A stretch of DNA of 64,000 nt, taken from contig JAPOQN010000032.1 in assembly GCA_026710655.1 (NCBI GenBank), positions 17,583 through 81,582 on the forward strand, given 5' to 3'. The position numbers were made by a program, and so were the translations under genes. The DNA comes from Chloroflexota bacterium (GTDB lineage Bacteria > Chloroflexota > Dehalococcoidia > Tepidiformales > Tepidiformaceae). Of this stretch, positions 43,528 to 51,344 are shown piece after piece (positions within the stretch are counted from its first letter, which is position 1; every line of letters starts with the position of its first letter). The notes beneath the pieces were generated by a model, which was not told where the DNA came from, did no database searches, and was given only the letters and a program-made list of their open reading frames with translations.

Positions 43528-43550
43528 GCCGCTCCGCCAGGAGGTGTCGC

Positions 43551-44372
43551 GTGGAAGAGTTCCGCGGTCGTACAGCTGTCGTTACCGGAGGCGGTGGCGG
43601 CATCGGCAAGGCGATGGCCGTCGCCTTTGCCCGGGAAGGGATGAACGTCGTCATCGGCGAGATCGACATGGACGCGGCCGCTGAGGCGGTCGCCGCTGTC
43701 GAGGCGCACGGTGTGAAGGCAATCGCCGTCGAAAACGACGTCTCCAGCCGCGCTTCCATGCAGGCCCTCGCCGACGCCACCAACGATGCGTTCGGCGGCT
43801 GCCACGTGCTCTGTAACAACGCTGGCGTCGTCACCTTCAAGCTCGCCCAGGACATGAGCGAGGACGACTGGGACTGGGTGCTGGGCGTCGACCTCTACGG
43901 CGTGATCTACGGCATCCAGGCGTTCCTGCCGGGCATGGTCGCTGCGGGCGAGGGTGGCCACATCGTGAACACCGCCTCCATCGCCGGGCTCGTTGCCGCG
44001 GCAACGCCCGGCATCTCCTCCTACACAACCGCCAAGTACGGCGTCGTCGGCATCTCCGAGGCGCTCGCCCTCGACCTCGCCCCGCACAACATCGGGGTGA
44101 GCGTGATCTGTCCGGGCGGCGTCCGCTCGCGCATCGTCGAGGCGGGCCGCAATCGCCCCGAGGAGTACGGCGGCCCCGAGGCGCCCATCCGCGAGATGCT
44201 CCCCGGCGAGAGCGTTCCGCAGGAGGTTATCGAGCCCGAGGACCTCGCCCAGCAGGTCCTGCGCGCCGTCAGGGACAACCACCTCTATATCGTGAGCCAT
44301 CCCGAGACCCAGCCCGCCGTCGAGGCCCGCTTCCAGGCGATCCTCGACGCCTACGACCGCATCCCCAGCTAG
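43551..44372 (+). CDS. Short-chain dehydrogenase/reductase
   Basis: A 273-residue classical SDR. AVVTGGGGGIGKAMAVAF is the dinucleotide motif, LCNNAGVVTF the NNAG motif, INTASIAG-like VNTASIAGLVAA the Ser, and SSYTTAKYGVV the YxxxK pair. An Asp-containing EIDMDAAA after the second strand suggests NAD rather than NADP. The C-terminal part resembles SDRs that act on bulky alcohols, but substrate cannot be named. The GTG start has a textbook AGGAGG; the frame is open for 36 codons upstream. The ThuA pair follows 24 bases downstream, so these three genes may form an operon. Confidence 0.88.
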   Translation: MEEFRGRTAVVTGGGGGIGKAMAVAFAREGMNVVIGEIDMDAAAEAVAAVEAHGVKAIAVENDVSSRASMQALADATNDAFGGCHVLCNNAGVVTFKLAQDMSEDDWDWVLGVDLYGVIYGIQAFLPGMVAAGEGGHIVNTASIAGLVAAATPGISSYTTAKYGVVGISEALALDLAPHNIGVSVICPGGVRSRIVEAGRNRPEEYGGPEAPIREMLPGESVPQEVIEPEDLAQQVLRAVRDNHLYIVSHPETQPAVEARFQAILDAYDRIPS

Positions 44373-44395
44373 CCACACCGCCAAAGGAGCGCGCC

Positions 44396-45217
44396 ATGTC
44401 CGTCAAGGTTCTGGTTGTCACCAAGGGCCACCCCTTCGACTACAACGGCTTCTACGCCATGTTCGATGAGAACCCCGAGTTGCTCACCACGCAGGTTGAG
44501 CAGCCGGCTGCGCAGGTGATGCTCCGCCCCGAGAACGTGGCCGAGTACGAGGCCGTCTGCTTCTACGATATGTGGGGCACCGAGAGCCCCGACGGCGGCG
44601 CCAGCTTCCTGCCCGCCCCCGAGGAGTACCAGCAGAGCATCGCCGCCCTGCTCGAGAGCGGGAAGGGCATCGTGATGATGAACCACGCGATCGTGCAGTG
44701 GCCTGCCTGGCCCGGCTGGCGCGATGTCAGCGGCACCTCCTTCCTGCTGACCGAGGGCGAGGTCTTCGGCGAGATGACTCCCGGTTCGGGTTACCGCGGC
44801 GGCGCCGTCGACCCGCGCGGCAACCCCCGCGGCACCGTCTCCGCGGACCCAGGCGCCGCCGGCCACCCCGTCCTCGACGGGGTCGAGCCGTTCACGATCG
44901 AGGACGAGCTCTACCTGACCTCCAAAACCTTCGAGTCGCAGCCCGGCATCCTGCCGCTCATGCGCACCGACTACCCGATGGTGAAGGAGAACTTCAACCC
45001 GCCGCCCCTCGCCCCTGCCGCGGAGCAGGCCGGCTGGGACCATCCCGAAGGCAGCAACCTCGTCGTCTGGGCCAAGAAGAGCGTGAACTCCCCGGTCATC
45101 GCCATGCAGATTGGCGACGGCCCCAATTGCTACGCCAACCCCGGCTTCCGCACGCTCCTGAGCAACTCCCTGCACTGGGTGGCGACGGACGAAGCGCGCG
45201 CCTGGGCCGCCAGCTAG
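44396..45217 (+). CDS. ThuA-like domain protein, first of a tandem pair
   Basis: A 273-residue protein of the ThuA (trehalose-utilisation) class, related to glutamine-amidotransferase folds. VLVVTKGHPFDYNGFYAMFDE is the N-terminal core, AVCFYDMWG the strand and turn after it, and KGIVMMNHAIVQWPAWPGWRDVSGTSF contains the conserved N-H and W residues. EDELYLTSKTFESQPGILPLMRTD is typical of the second half. Members act in sugar or keto-sugar metabolism, but here sugar genes are absent. It is a close duplicate of the next gene. Confidence 0.82.
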   Translation: MSVKVLVVTKGHPFDYNGFYAMFDENPELLTTQVEQPAAQVMLRPENVAEYEAVCFYDMWGTESPDGGASFLPAPEEYQQSIAALLESGKGIVMMNHAIVQWPAWPGWRDVSGTSFLLTEGEVFGEMTPGSGYRGGAVDPRGNPRGTVSADPGAAGHPVLDGVEPFTIEDELYLTSKTFESQPGILPLMRTDYPMVKENFNPPPLAPAAEQAGWDHPEGSNLVVWAKKSVNSPVIAMQIGDGPNCYANPGFRTLLSNSLHWVATDEARAWAAS

Positions 45218-45263
45218 CGCCGCCCGCCACGAACAGGGGTAGACCCCCGGAAGGACTAATCCA

Positions 45264-46067
45264 ATGGCAGTGAAAACGCTCGTTGTGACCAAGGGCCACG
45301 GCTTCAACTACAACGGCTTCTACTCCATGTTCGACGACAATCCCGAGCTGCTCACCACGCAGGTCGAGCAGCCCGCCGCGCAGGTCCTCCTGCGTCCCGA
45401 AAACGTGGCCGAGTACGAGGCTGTCGTCTTCTACGACATGTGGGGCGTCGACTTCTCCCCCGCCTCCGAGGAGTACCAGCAGAGCATTGCCGCCCTCCTC
45501 GAGAGCGGGAAGGGCCTCATGTTGATGAACCACGCGCTCGTGGAGTGGCCCGCGTTTCCCGCCTGGCGCGATGTCAGCGGCACTTCTTTCCTGCTGAAGG
45601 AAGGCGAAGTGTTCGGCGAGCTCACCCCCGGCTCAGGCTACCGGGGCGGCGGCGCCGACCCGCGCGGGAACGGACGCGGCAAGGTCACCCCCCACCCGGC
45701 CGCCGCCGGCCACCCCGTCCTCGAAGGCCTCGACGACGGCTTCGTGGTGCAGGACGAGCTCTACCTGACCTCGAAGATCTTCGAGTCGCAGCCCGGCATC
45801 CTGCCGCTCATGCGCACGGACTACCCGATGACGCAGGAGAACTTCAACCCGCCGCCCATGGCTCCACCGGAAGAGAAGGAGCGCTGGGCCCACCCCGACG
45901 GCAGCGACGTGGTCGTCTGGGCGAAGAAGAGCGGCAACAGCCCTGTGGTGGCCACCCACCTCGGCGATGGCCCCGGCAGCTACGAGAGCGAGGGATTCCG
46001 CAAGCTCCTCCACAACACCCTGCACTGGGTCGCGTCGGAGGAAGCGCGCGCCTGGGCCGCCAGCTAG
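45264..46067 (+). CDS. ThuA-like domain protein, second of a tandem pair
   Basis: A 267-residue paralogue of the preceding gene. The first 60 residues are nearly the same (LVVTKGHGFNYNGFYSMFDD, ENVAEYEAVVFYDMWG), and the C-terminus HWVASEEARAWAAS matches HWVATDEARAWAAS. Main differences are a six-residue deletion after MWG and the region before the end (PPEEKERWAHPDGS). The duplication is old enough for many codon changes but recent compared with the family. The ATG has GGAAGGA. It ends convergent with the epoxide hydrolase gene. Confidence 0.82.
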   Translation: MAVKTLVVTKGHGFNYNGFYSMFDDNPELLTTQVEQPAAQVLLRPENVAEYEAVVFYDMWGVDFSPASEEYQQSIAALLESGKGLMLMNHALVEWPAFPAWRDVSGTSFLLKEGEVFGELTPGSGYRGGGADPRGNGRGKVTPHPAAAGHPVLEGLDDGFVVQDELYLTSKIFESQPGILPLMRTDYPMTQENFNPPPMAPPEEKERWAHPDGSDVVVWAKKSGNSPVVATHLGDGPGSYESEGFRKLLHNTLHWVASEEARAWAAS

Positions 46068-46073
46068 GGACCG

Positions 46074-47249
46074 CTAGCGCAGCTCCCGGAACGTCGCGCG
46101 GATGCCGCGCACGATCGCCTCGGGTTCCTCGGCGGGCGCGAAGTGCCCGCCCGCCGGATGCGAGTCCCAGTGGTGCACGTTCCAGTACTCCCGCTGCTGC
46201 GCGCTCGGCTCCTGTGGCGCCCCCGGACCGTGGAACGTGATCCCCGTCGGCGCCTCGACCACGGGCGTGCGGTCGTGGCTCGGCTGCCACTGGTTCCAGG
46301 CCGCCTCGTAGTAGTACCGCACCGAGGTCACGAACGCGTCCGTCGCCCAGTACAGCATCATCGTTGTCAGCAGGTCGTCCTTGGAGAAGCGCGACTCCAC
46401 GTCCCCGTTGGTGTCGCCCCAGTTGCGCCGCCGCTCGAGAATCCAGGCGCAGAGCCCGATCGGGGAGTCGTGCGCCATGAAGGCCAGCGTTTGCGGGTCG
46501 AGCGTCTGCACGGCGACGTGCGCCGAGTAGTAGCGCATCCGCGCGAGCGAGGCCGTTCGCGCCTCTCCGGGCGGCATCGTCGCAAGGCCCGGATCGCCCA
46601 GCACCCACGGCCGGTCGTGCGTGAACATGTTCAGCATGATCGCGTCCGTCAGGTGGATGCCGATCACGTGGTCCGCGTACTTGTGCCCGAGCTGGCTGGT
46701 GACCAGCGCCCCCCAGTCGCCGCCCTGCGCCGCGAAGCGCTCGTAGCCGAGCACCTCCCGCATGAGCGTGTCCCAGATGTCCGCCGTCCGCCAGTAGTTG
46801 ATCCCCGGAGTCGTCAGCGGCGTCGAGAAGCCGTAGCCGGGTAGCGAGGGCACGACCACGTCGAAGGCGTCCTCGGGGTCGCCGCCATGGGCTGCGGGGT
46901 CGGTCAGGGGGCCGATGACGTGGCGCAGGTCCCAGTACGTCCACGGCCAGCCGTGCGAGACGATGATGGGGATGGGATTCGGCCCCTTGCCCCGCTCGTG
47001 CACGAAATGGATCGGCATCCCCTCGATCTCGACGCGGAAGTTCGCGAAGCGGTTCATCTCCGCCTCGTGCGCACGCCAGTCGTAACGGTGCAGCCAGTGC
47101 TCCGCCAGCTCGCGCAGGTATCCCCCGTCGACCCCGTACTCCCAGCCGTCGTTGGCGAAGTCGGGCGCCCAGTTGATGCGCTCCAGCCGTTCGCGCAGGT
47201 CCTGCAGCTTCTCCTCGGGGATCGCGATTGTGAACGGTTCGGCCTGCAT
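46074..47249 (-). CDS. Epoxide hydrolase (EHN-domain, microsomal type)
   Basis: A 391-residue alpha/beta hydrolase with the N-terminal EHN domain (EPFTIAIPEEKLQDLRERLERINWAPDF). The oxyanion motif is VSHGWPWTYWDL (HGWP), the nucleophile Asp lies in AAQGGDWGALVTSQLG (GGDWG), and the catalytic His in HPAGGHFAPAEEPEA. A tyrosine-bearing lid region is present (NYWRTADIWDT). This matches microsomal-type epoxide hydrolases that open lipophilic epoxides. The ATG at 47249 has GGGAGGA; an in-frame upstream ATG is less likely. A minus-strand TAGACT at 47283-47288 is its -10 candidate. Confidence 0.9.
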   Translation of the reverse strand: MQAEPFTIAIPEEKLQDLRERLERINWAPDFANDGWEYGVDGGYLRELAEHWLHRYDWRAHEAEMNRFANFRVEIEGMPIHFVHERGKGPNPIPIIVSHGWPWTYWDLRHVIGPLTDPAAHGGDPEDAFDVVVPSLPGYGFSTPLTTPGINYWRTADIWDTLMREVLGYERFAAQGGDWGALVTSQLGHKYADHVIGIHLTDAIMLNMFTHDRPWVLGDPGLATMPPGEARTASLARMRYYSAHVAVQTLDPQTLAFMAHDSPIGLCAWILERRRNWGDTNGDVESRFSKDDLLTTMMLYWATDAFVTSVRYYYEAAWNQWQPSHDRTPVVEAPTGITFHGPGAPQEPSAQQREYWNVHHWDSHPAGGHFAPAEEPEAIVRGIRATFRELR

Positions 47250-47282
47250 TGGGCGTCCTCCCGGCATTGTCGTAACGCCGCG

Positions 47283-47288
47283 AGTCTA
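47283..47288 (-). promoter_or_regulatory. Candidate -10 element (TAGACT) for the epoxide hydrolase gene
   Basis: The minus-strand hexamer lies 34 bases before the ATG. It matches the same TAGACT word used before other genes in the window. The -35 region is weak. Confidence 0.45.
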
Positions 47289-47362
47289 GCCCTTCGGGTG
47301 GGTGGCGATGAAGCCCGGCAACCCCGCTCGAACATAACGAAATCGCATTTTGTCTGATGCAA

Positions 47363-47391
47363 TTGCAAGGCCATCTTCCGCGAGCTAGTGT
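47363..47391 (+). promoter_or_regulatory. Promoter with -35 TTGCAA and -10 TAGTGT
   Basis: TTGCAA (47363-47368) and TAGTGT (47386-47391) are 17 bases apart in an unusually AT-rich patch. Transcription would begin near 47398, leaving a leader of about 44 bases for the following membrane protein gene. Confidence 0.55.
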
Positions 47392-47441
47392 CACCCTGCG
47401 CAGCCGGGGGAATGGCGCGCCAAAGGGGGAAAGTCGAAATT

Positions 47442-48167
47442 ATGGGAACGATGTTGTCCGGTCATAGAGCACCAGGGTTGGCGATCGTCGGCGGACTCGC
47501 CGTCCTGACCATTGCCCTCCTCTTCTACCCCGGGGGCTGGTTGGTCGATCCTTCCGATCCGCTCGACTTCCAGGAGACCATCGACGCGATGACCGGCAAC
47601 GACAACCTCACCCACGGGTTGTCCTTCCTCATCGTCCTGGCGGCGCTGTCGATCGCCTACGGTCTGTTCTCGTTCTGGCGGCTTAGCGGCCCTGCGGGAA
47701 GCCTGGGCCACTCGCTGCTGCGCTTCGGCATCCTGGTGAACCTTTTCCACTACGGCATCTACATCCTGACGCTGGGAATGCGGGACCTGCTTGTCGCCGT
47801 TCACCAGCACAGGGACTCACTCGCAGCTCCCGAGCAAGCGGATCAGCTCTTGCTCGTGCTGCATGCCGCCAGCGGAGGCCTTCACTATTCCTTCGTGACG
47901 ATCTCCTCGATCAGCGGCATTCTTGTGGGCATCGGACTTGCCCGGCGCTTCAGCTCCCTGGGCCTTTCCGCCGCAGCCTGCTGGGTCTTCGCGCTTGCCG
48001 GAACGGCGGGCCTGATCAACGTCCTCGTCGGTCAGCAGGCCGAGGTCAATCCCGAAGCCTTCATCATGGTCAGCAACGTCGTGCTGTTCGTGGCGGCGGC
48101 CGCTCTCCTCGTTATCGGCATCGGCGTGCTCCGGGGCGAGAGCGAGCTCGTTCCGGAAGACGACTAG
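47442..48167 (+). CDS. Six-helix membrane protein, first of a tandem pair
   Basis: A 241-residue integral membrane protein with about six hydrophobic segments. Shared landmarks with the next gene product are DNLTHGLSFLIVLAALSIAYGLFSF, LLRFGILVNLFHYGIYIL and AASGGLHYSFVTISSISGILVGIGLARRF in part. Histidines recur inside helices (LTHG, LFHYG, GLHY), spaced as if they could bind haem or a metal, but no known family is recognised. The ATG at 47442 starts the hydrophobic region and is preceded by GGGGGA; the frame is open 18 codons upstream. Confidence 0.68.
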   Translation: MGTMLSGHRAPGLAIVGGLAVLTIALLFYPGGWLVDPSDPLDFQETIDAMTGNDNLTHGLSFLIVLAALSIAYGLFSFWRLSGPAGSLGHSLLRFGILVNLFHYGIYILTLGMRDLLVAVHQHRDSLAAPEQADQLLLVLHAASGGLHYSFVTISSISGILVGIGLARRFSSLGLSAAACWVFALAGTAGLINVLVGQQAEVNPEAFIMVSNVVLFVAAAALLVIGIGVLRGESELVPEDD

Positions 48168-48193
48168 TTTTCTGACGCCGCAGAACAGTACCT

Positions 48194-48236
48194 CCGGCAT
48201 CGCGAGACGCAGTCCCATCTGCGCTGGCGATGCCGG
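48194..48236 (+). terminator. Nested hairpin between the two paralogous membrane protein genes
   Basis: Ten-base perfect arms CCGGCATCGC and GCGATGCCGG enclose an inner CGCAG/CTGCG stem. It lies 26 bases after the first gene's stop. It may terminate or attenuate transcription into the second paralogue. Confidence 0.55.
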
Positions 48237-48297
48237 TGGCGCTCGTCTACCCTGCCGCCAACCCTGCACCCGCACATGGCACTAAAGGGGAAGCGCT

Positions 48298-49026
48298 ATG
48301 AATGTACTCAAGGGCATGGTTTCAGGAATCGGAGGACCGGGGTGCGCCATCATCATGGGCACGATCGTCCTCGTCGTAACGAGTCTCATCGTTCCTGGTG
48401 GACCGTTCATCGATAACGTCGACCAGACTGAGTTTCCCGAAGCCATTGAGGCCCTTGCGGACAACGCAAACCTCACGCACGTCATCACGTTGCTGGGCAT
48501 TCTCGGTGCGATACTGGTGAGTTTCGGCCTCTTCTCCTTCTTCGGCCTGTCCGGCGATGCGGGAAGCACGACCCACGCGTGGCTCAGGTTCGGCGTGGTG
48601 CTGAACCTGTTCCACTACGCCATCTTCATCCTTGCTTCGGGCCTCCGGCACTTCCTCCTCATCGTCGAGGACGGAGGTGTGGGCACGGGCGGCGAGAACG
48701 AGGCCGTCTCCCTGGGCCTGCACGCTGCTGGCATCGGGCTTCACTTCGCTTTCCTCACCGTCTCCGGCGTTGCCAGCATGGCGCTGGGCGTTGGTCTCGC
48801 GAGGCGGTTCGGCTCGCTGAACGTCTACGCGGCCTTCTGCTGGCTCCTTGTCCTGGCTGGCGTCCTCGGGCTCGTCAACGTCATTGTGGGCGAGCACTTC
48901 GGCGACGACTTAGAGGTGGTCGCCTTGATCAGCAACATCGGCATCCTGATCGCTGCCGTCTGCCTGATCGTCATCGGCTACGGAGTGCACACCGGCCAGA
49001 GCGAACTGGTTGCCGACGACTCCTAG
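48298..49026 (+). CDS. Six-helix membrane protein, second of a tandem pair
   Basis: A 242-residue paralogue of the preceding gene with the same six-helix pattern and conserved intramembrane histidines (NLTHVITLLG, LNLFHYAIFILA, GIGLHFAFLTVSG). GLFSFFGLSGDAGS and VGLARRFGSL are the closest shared phrases. It begins MNVLKGMVSGIGGPGCAIIM after AAAGGGGAAG. Function is unknown. Conservation of the His positions between paralogues suggests they matter, for example for haem binding; that is inference. Confidence 0.68.
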   Translation: MNVLKGMVSGIGGPGCAIIMGTIVLVVTSLIVPGGPFIDNVDQTEFPEAIEALADNANLTHVITLLGILGAILVSFGLFSFFGLSGDAGSTTHAWLRFGVVLNLFHYAIFILASGLRHFLLIVEDGGVGTGGENEAVSLGLHAAGIGLHFAFLTVSGVASMALGVGLARRFGSLNVYAAFCWLLVLAGVLGLVNVIVGEHFGDDLEVVALISNIGILIAAVCLIVIGYGVHTGQSELVADDS

Positions 49027-49051
49027 GCCCGTCCGCAGGTAGCCAGGCTCC

Positions 49052-49083
49052 GCCAGCGGGAACGCGCACGCGTTCCCGCTGGC
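49052..49083 (+). terminator. Strong hairpin terminator after the membrane protein pair
   Basis: Fifteen-base perfect arms GCCAGCGGGAACGCG and CGCGTTCCCGCTGGC are separated by two bases. It starts 26 bases after the stop codon. No T-run follows, but the stem is the longest in the window. Confidence 0.7.
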
Positions 49084-49103
49084 CGGGCCGATCCCGCTTC
49101 CGG

Positions 49104-49124
49104 TACAGTTCCGGCAGCGCTGCC
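49104..49124 (+). promoter_or_regulatory. Candidate -10 TACAGT with adjacent 12-bp palindrome
   Basis: TACAGT (49104-49109) is 33 bases before the oxidoreductase ATG. GGCAGCGCTGCC (49113-49124) is a perfect palindrome at the expected transcription start and could be an operator or just a GC-rich coincidence. Confidence 0.35.
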
Positions 49125-49141
49125 GCGCTCCGGGGGATCCC

Positions 49142-51325
49142 ATGGTCGTCGAAACAAAGCAGACCTTCTGCCGCTTCTGCCACGCCTTCTGCGCGATCGA
49201 GGTCGACATTGAGGATGGCCGCGCCATCAAGGTTCGCGGGGACGCCAAGAACGAGATGTACCAGGGGTTCACCTGCATCAAGGGACGCCAGCTCCCCGAG
49301 CAGCACTACCACCCCGACCGCCTCCTCCACTCCCAGAAGCGCGCCCCGGACGGCACCTACCACGACGTCCCCCACCAGCAAGCCATCGACGAGGTAGCGG
49401 ACAAGCTCCAGGCCATCATCGCCGAGCATGGACCCCGGGCCGTCGCCACCTTCAGCGGCACCTACGGCTTCTCCTTCCCCTCCTCGGGCCAGTTCACCGG
49501 CGCCTTCATGGCCGGCATTGGCTCGAACATGACCTATTCCGGCGGCACCATCGACCAGCCCGCCAAGCCCATCGCCCGCGCCTACCACGGCAACTGGGGC
49601 GCCGGCCCCCAGATGTTCGACGACGCCGACGTCTGGATGCTCATCGGCGCCAACCCCACCATCTCGATGTGGGGCGGCATTCCCCAGTACAACCCCGCGA
49701 AGCGCCTTCACCAGGCCAAGCAGCGCGGCATGCAGTTCATCGTCATCGACCCGCGCCGCACCGAGGCTGCGGAGAAGGCCGACATCTTCCTGCAGGTGAA
49801 GCCGGGCGAGGACCCCACCCTCCTCGCCGGCATCCTCCGTGTCATCCTCACCGAGGGCCTTGTCGACGGCGACTTCGTCGCCGCCAACGTGCAGGGCCTG
49901 GAGGAGCTGCGCGAGGCCGTCGAGCCCTTCTCGCTCGACTACGTCGAGGAGCGCGCCGGCGTGCCCGCCGCCCATGTCGAGCGCGCCGCGCGCGTCTTCG
50001 CTGAGGGCGAGCGCGGCTCCGTCACCTCCGGCACGGGCCCCGACTTCTCGCCCCACGCCAACATCACCGAGTACCTCATCAATGCCATCAACACCGTCTG
50101 CGGGCGCTGGATGCGCGAAGGCGAGCGGGTGCCCAACCCGCCCGTGCTGCGCAAGCCCAAGGACTACGTGGCCCAGACCTACCAGGAGAGCACCGACTGG
50201 GAGTCCCGCGAGAAGCTACGCATCCGCGACCTCCCCATCACGCACATCGGGCCGCCCACCAGCGCCCTCGCCGAGGAGATCCTGACCCCCGGCGAAGGCC
50301 AGATTCGCGCCCTCATCTGCATCGGCTCGAACCCCATGGCCGCCTGGCCAGACCAGCTCCGCACCTACGAGGCCATGCAGGCGCTCGACCTGCTCGTCAC
50401 GCTCGACATCAAGATGTCGGCCACCTCCAAGCTGGCCCACTACGTGATCGCGCCGAAGCTCTCGCTCGAGCGCGAGGACACGACCCTCCCCAACGAGGCG
50501 CTCTCGGGCGTGTTCGGCTTCGCCCAGGGCTACCCCGCCCCCTATGCCCAGTACGGCCCCAAGCTCATCGACCCGCCCGCGGGCTCGGATGTGATCGAGG
50601 AGTGGGAGTTCTTCTGGGGCATCGCCAACCGCATGCGTGTCCCCCTGCGCACCGCCTGGGGCCAGGTCGACATCGACAACAAGCCGACCTCCTCCCAGCT
50701 CCTCGAGTGGATGTGCGAGGGATCACGCATCCCCCTCGACGAAGTGAAGAAGTACCCCCACGGCCACATCTTCGAGGACGACGACATCCGTGTGCTGCCG
50801 AAGCGCCCCGGTTCCCCCCGCCTCGATGTGGGCCGCGCGGAGATGATGGCCGAGCTCGCCGAGGTGCGCGCCGAGCCCCACTTCGAGGGCGGCGGCTACC
50901 GCGAGGGCGAGGAGTTCACCCACCGCCTCGTCAGCCGCCGTATGCTGGAATCGTATAATTCGTCCGGCCGCGACATCCCCCGGCTCATGCGCAAGTATGC
51001 CAACAAGGGAAACCCCGCCTACATGAACCCCATGGATATCGCCGAGCTCGGCCTCGCCGCCGGCGACATCGTCGAGATCGAGTCCGCGCGCGCCGCCATC
51101 TATGGCGTCGTCGAGCCCGCGGACGACGTACGCACGGGTGTCATCTCGATGGCCCATGCCTGGGGAGATGCTCCCACCGAGGACGCGCGCGTGCGCGAGC
51201 TGGGCGCCAACACCGGCCGCCTCTCCGACACGCAGCGCGACTACGACCCCATCACCGGCATTCCCGTGATGAGTGCCATCCCCGTGAACGTGCGCAAGGT
51301 CGCCGATCCCGCGCCGGTGGGCTGA
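49142..51325 (+). CDS. Molybdopterin-dependent oxidoreductase (CISM/DMSO-reductase family)
   Basis: A 727-residue molybdenum or tungsten enzyme catalytic subunit. The N-terminus TFCRFCHAFCAIEVDIEDGR with a later GFTCIKGR gives the C-x2-C-x3-C-x(n)-C site for one 4Fe-4S cluster. IGANPTISMWGG and ICIGSNPMAAWPDQ fit the molybdopterin-binding loops, and MNPMDIAELGLAAGDIVEIES the C-terminal cofactor-binding domain. No twin-arginine signal is visible, so it is cytoplasmic. No electron-transfer or membrane subunits lie next to it. The metal-ligand residue cannot be fixed by eye, so the substrate remains open. Confidence 0.88.
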   Translation: MVVETKQTFCRFCHAFCAIEVDIEDGRAIKVRGDAKNEMYQGFTCIKGRQLPEQHYHPDRLLHSQKRAPDGTYHDVPHQQAIDEVADKLQAIIAEHGPRAVATFSGTYGFSFPSSGQFTGAFMAGIGSNMTYSGGTIDQPAKPIARAYHGNWGAGPQMFDDADVWMLIGANPTISMWGGIPQYNPAKRLHQAKQRGMQFIVIDPRRTEAAEKADIFLQVKPGEDPTLLAGILRVILTEGLVDGDFVAANVQGLEELREAVEPFSLDYVEERAGVPAAHVERAARVFAEGERGSVTSGTGPDFSPHANITEYLINAINTVCGRWMREGERVPNPPVLRKPKDYVAQTYQESTDWESREKLRIRDLPITHIGPPTSALAEEILTPGEGQIRALICIGSNPMAAWPDQLRTYEAMQALDLLVTLDIKMSATSKLAHYVIAPKLSLEREDTTLPNEALSGVFGFAQGYPAPYAQYGPKLIDPPAGSDVIEEWEFFWGIANRMRVPLRTAWGQVDIDNKPTSSQLLEWMCEGSRIPLDEVKKYPHGHIFEDDDIRVLPKRPGSPRLDVGRAEMMAELAEVRAEPHFEGGGYREGEEFTHRLVSRRMLESYNSSGRDIPRLMRKYANKGNPAYMNPMDIAELGLAAGDIVEIESARAAIYGVVEPADDVRTGVISMAHAWGDAPTEDARVRELGANTGRLSDTQRDYDPITGIPVMSAIPVNVRKVADPAPVG

Positions 51326-51344
51326 CGCCGGGTACCGGCAGCGC

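Noticed and set aside
43413..43550. Possible purine riboswitch before purB
   Set aside because: The expected leader is only ~40 bases and shows none of the three-way-junction features.
45221..45257. GGGG-TAGA-CCCC mini-hairpin with TAGACC between the ThuA genes
   Set aside because: Too short, and the genes look cotranscribed; not called as promoter or terminator.
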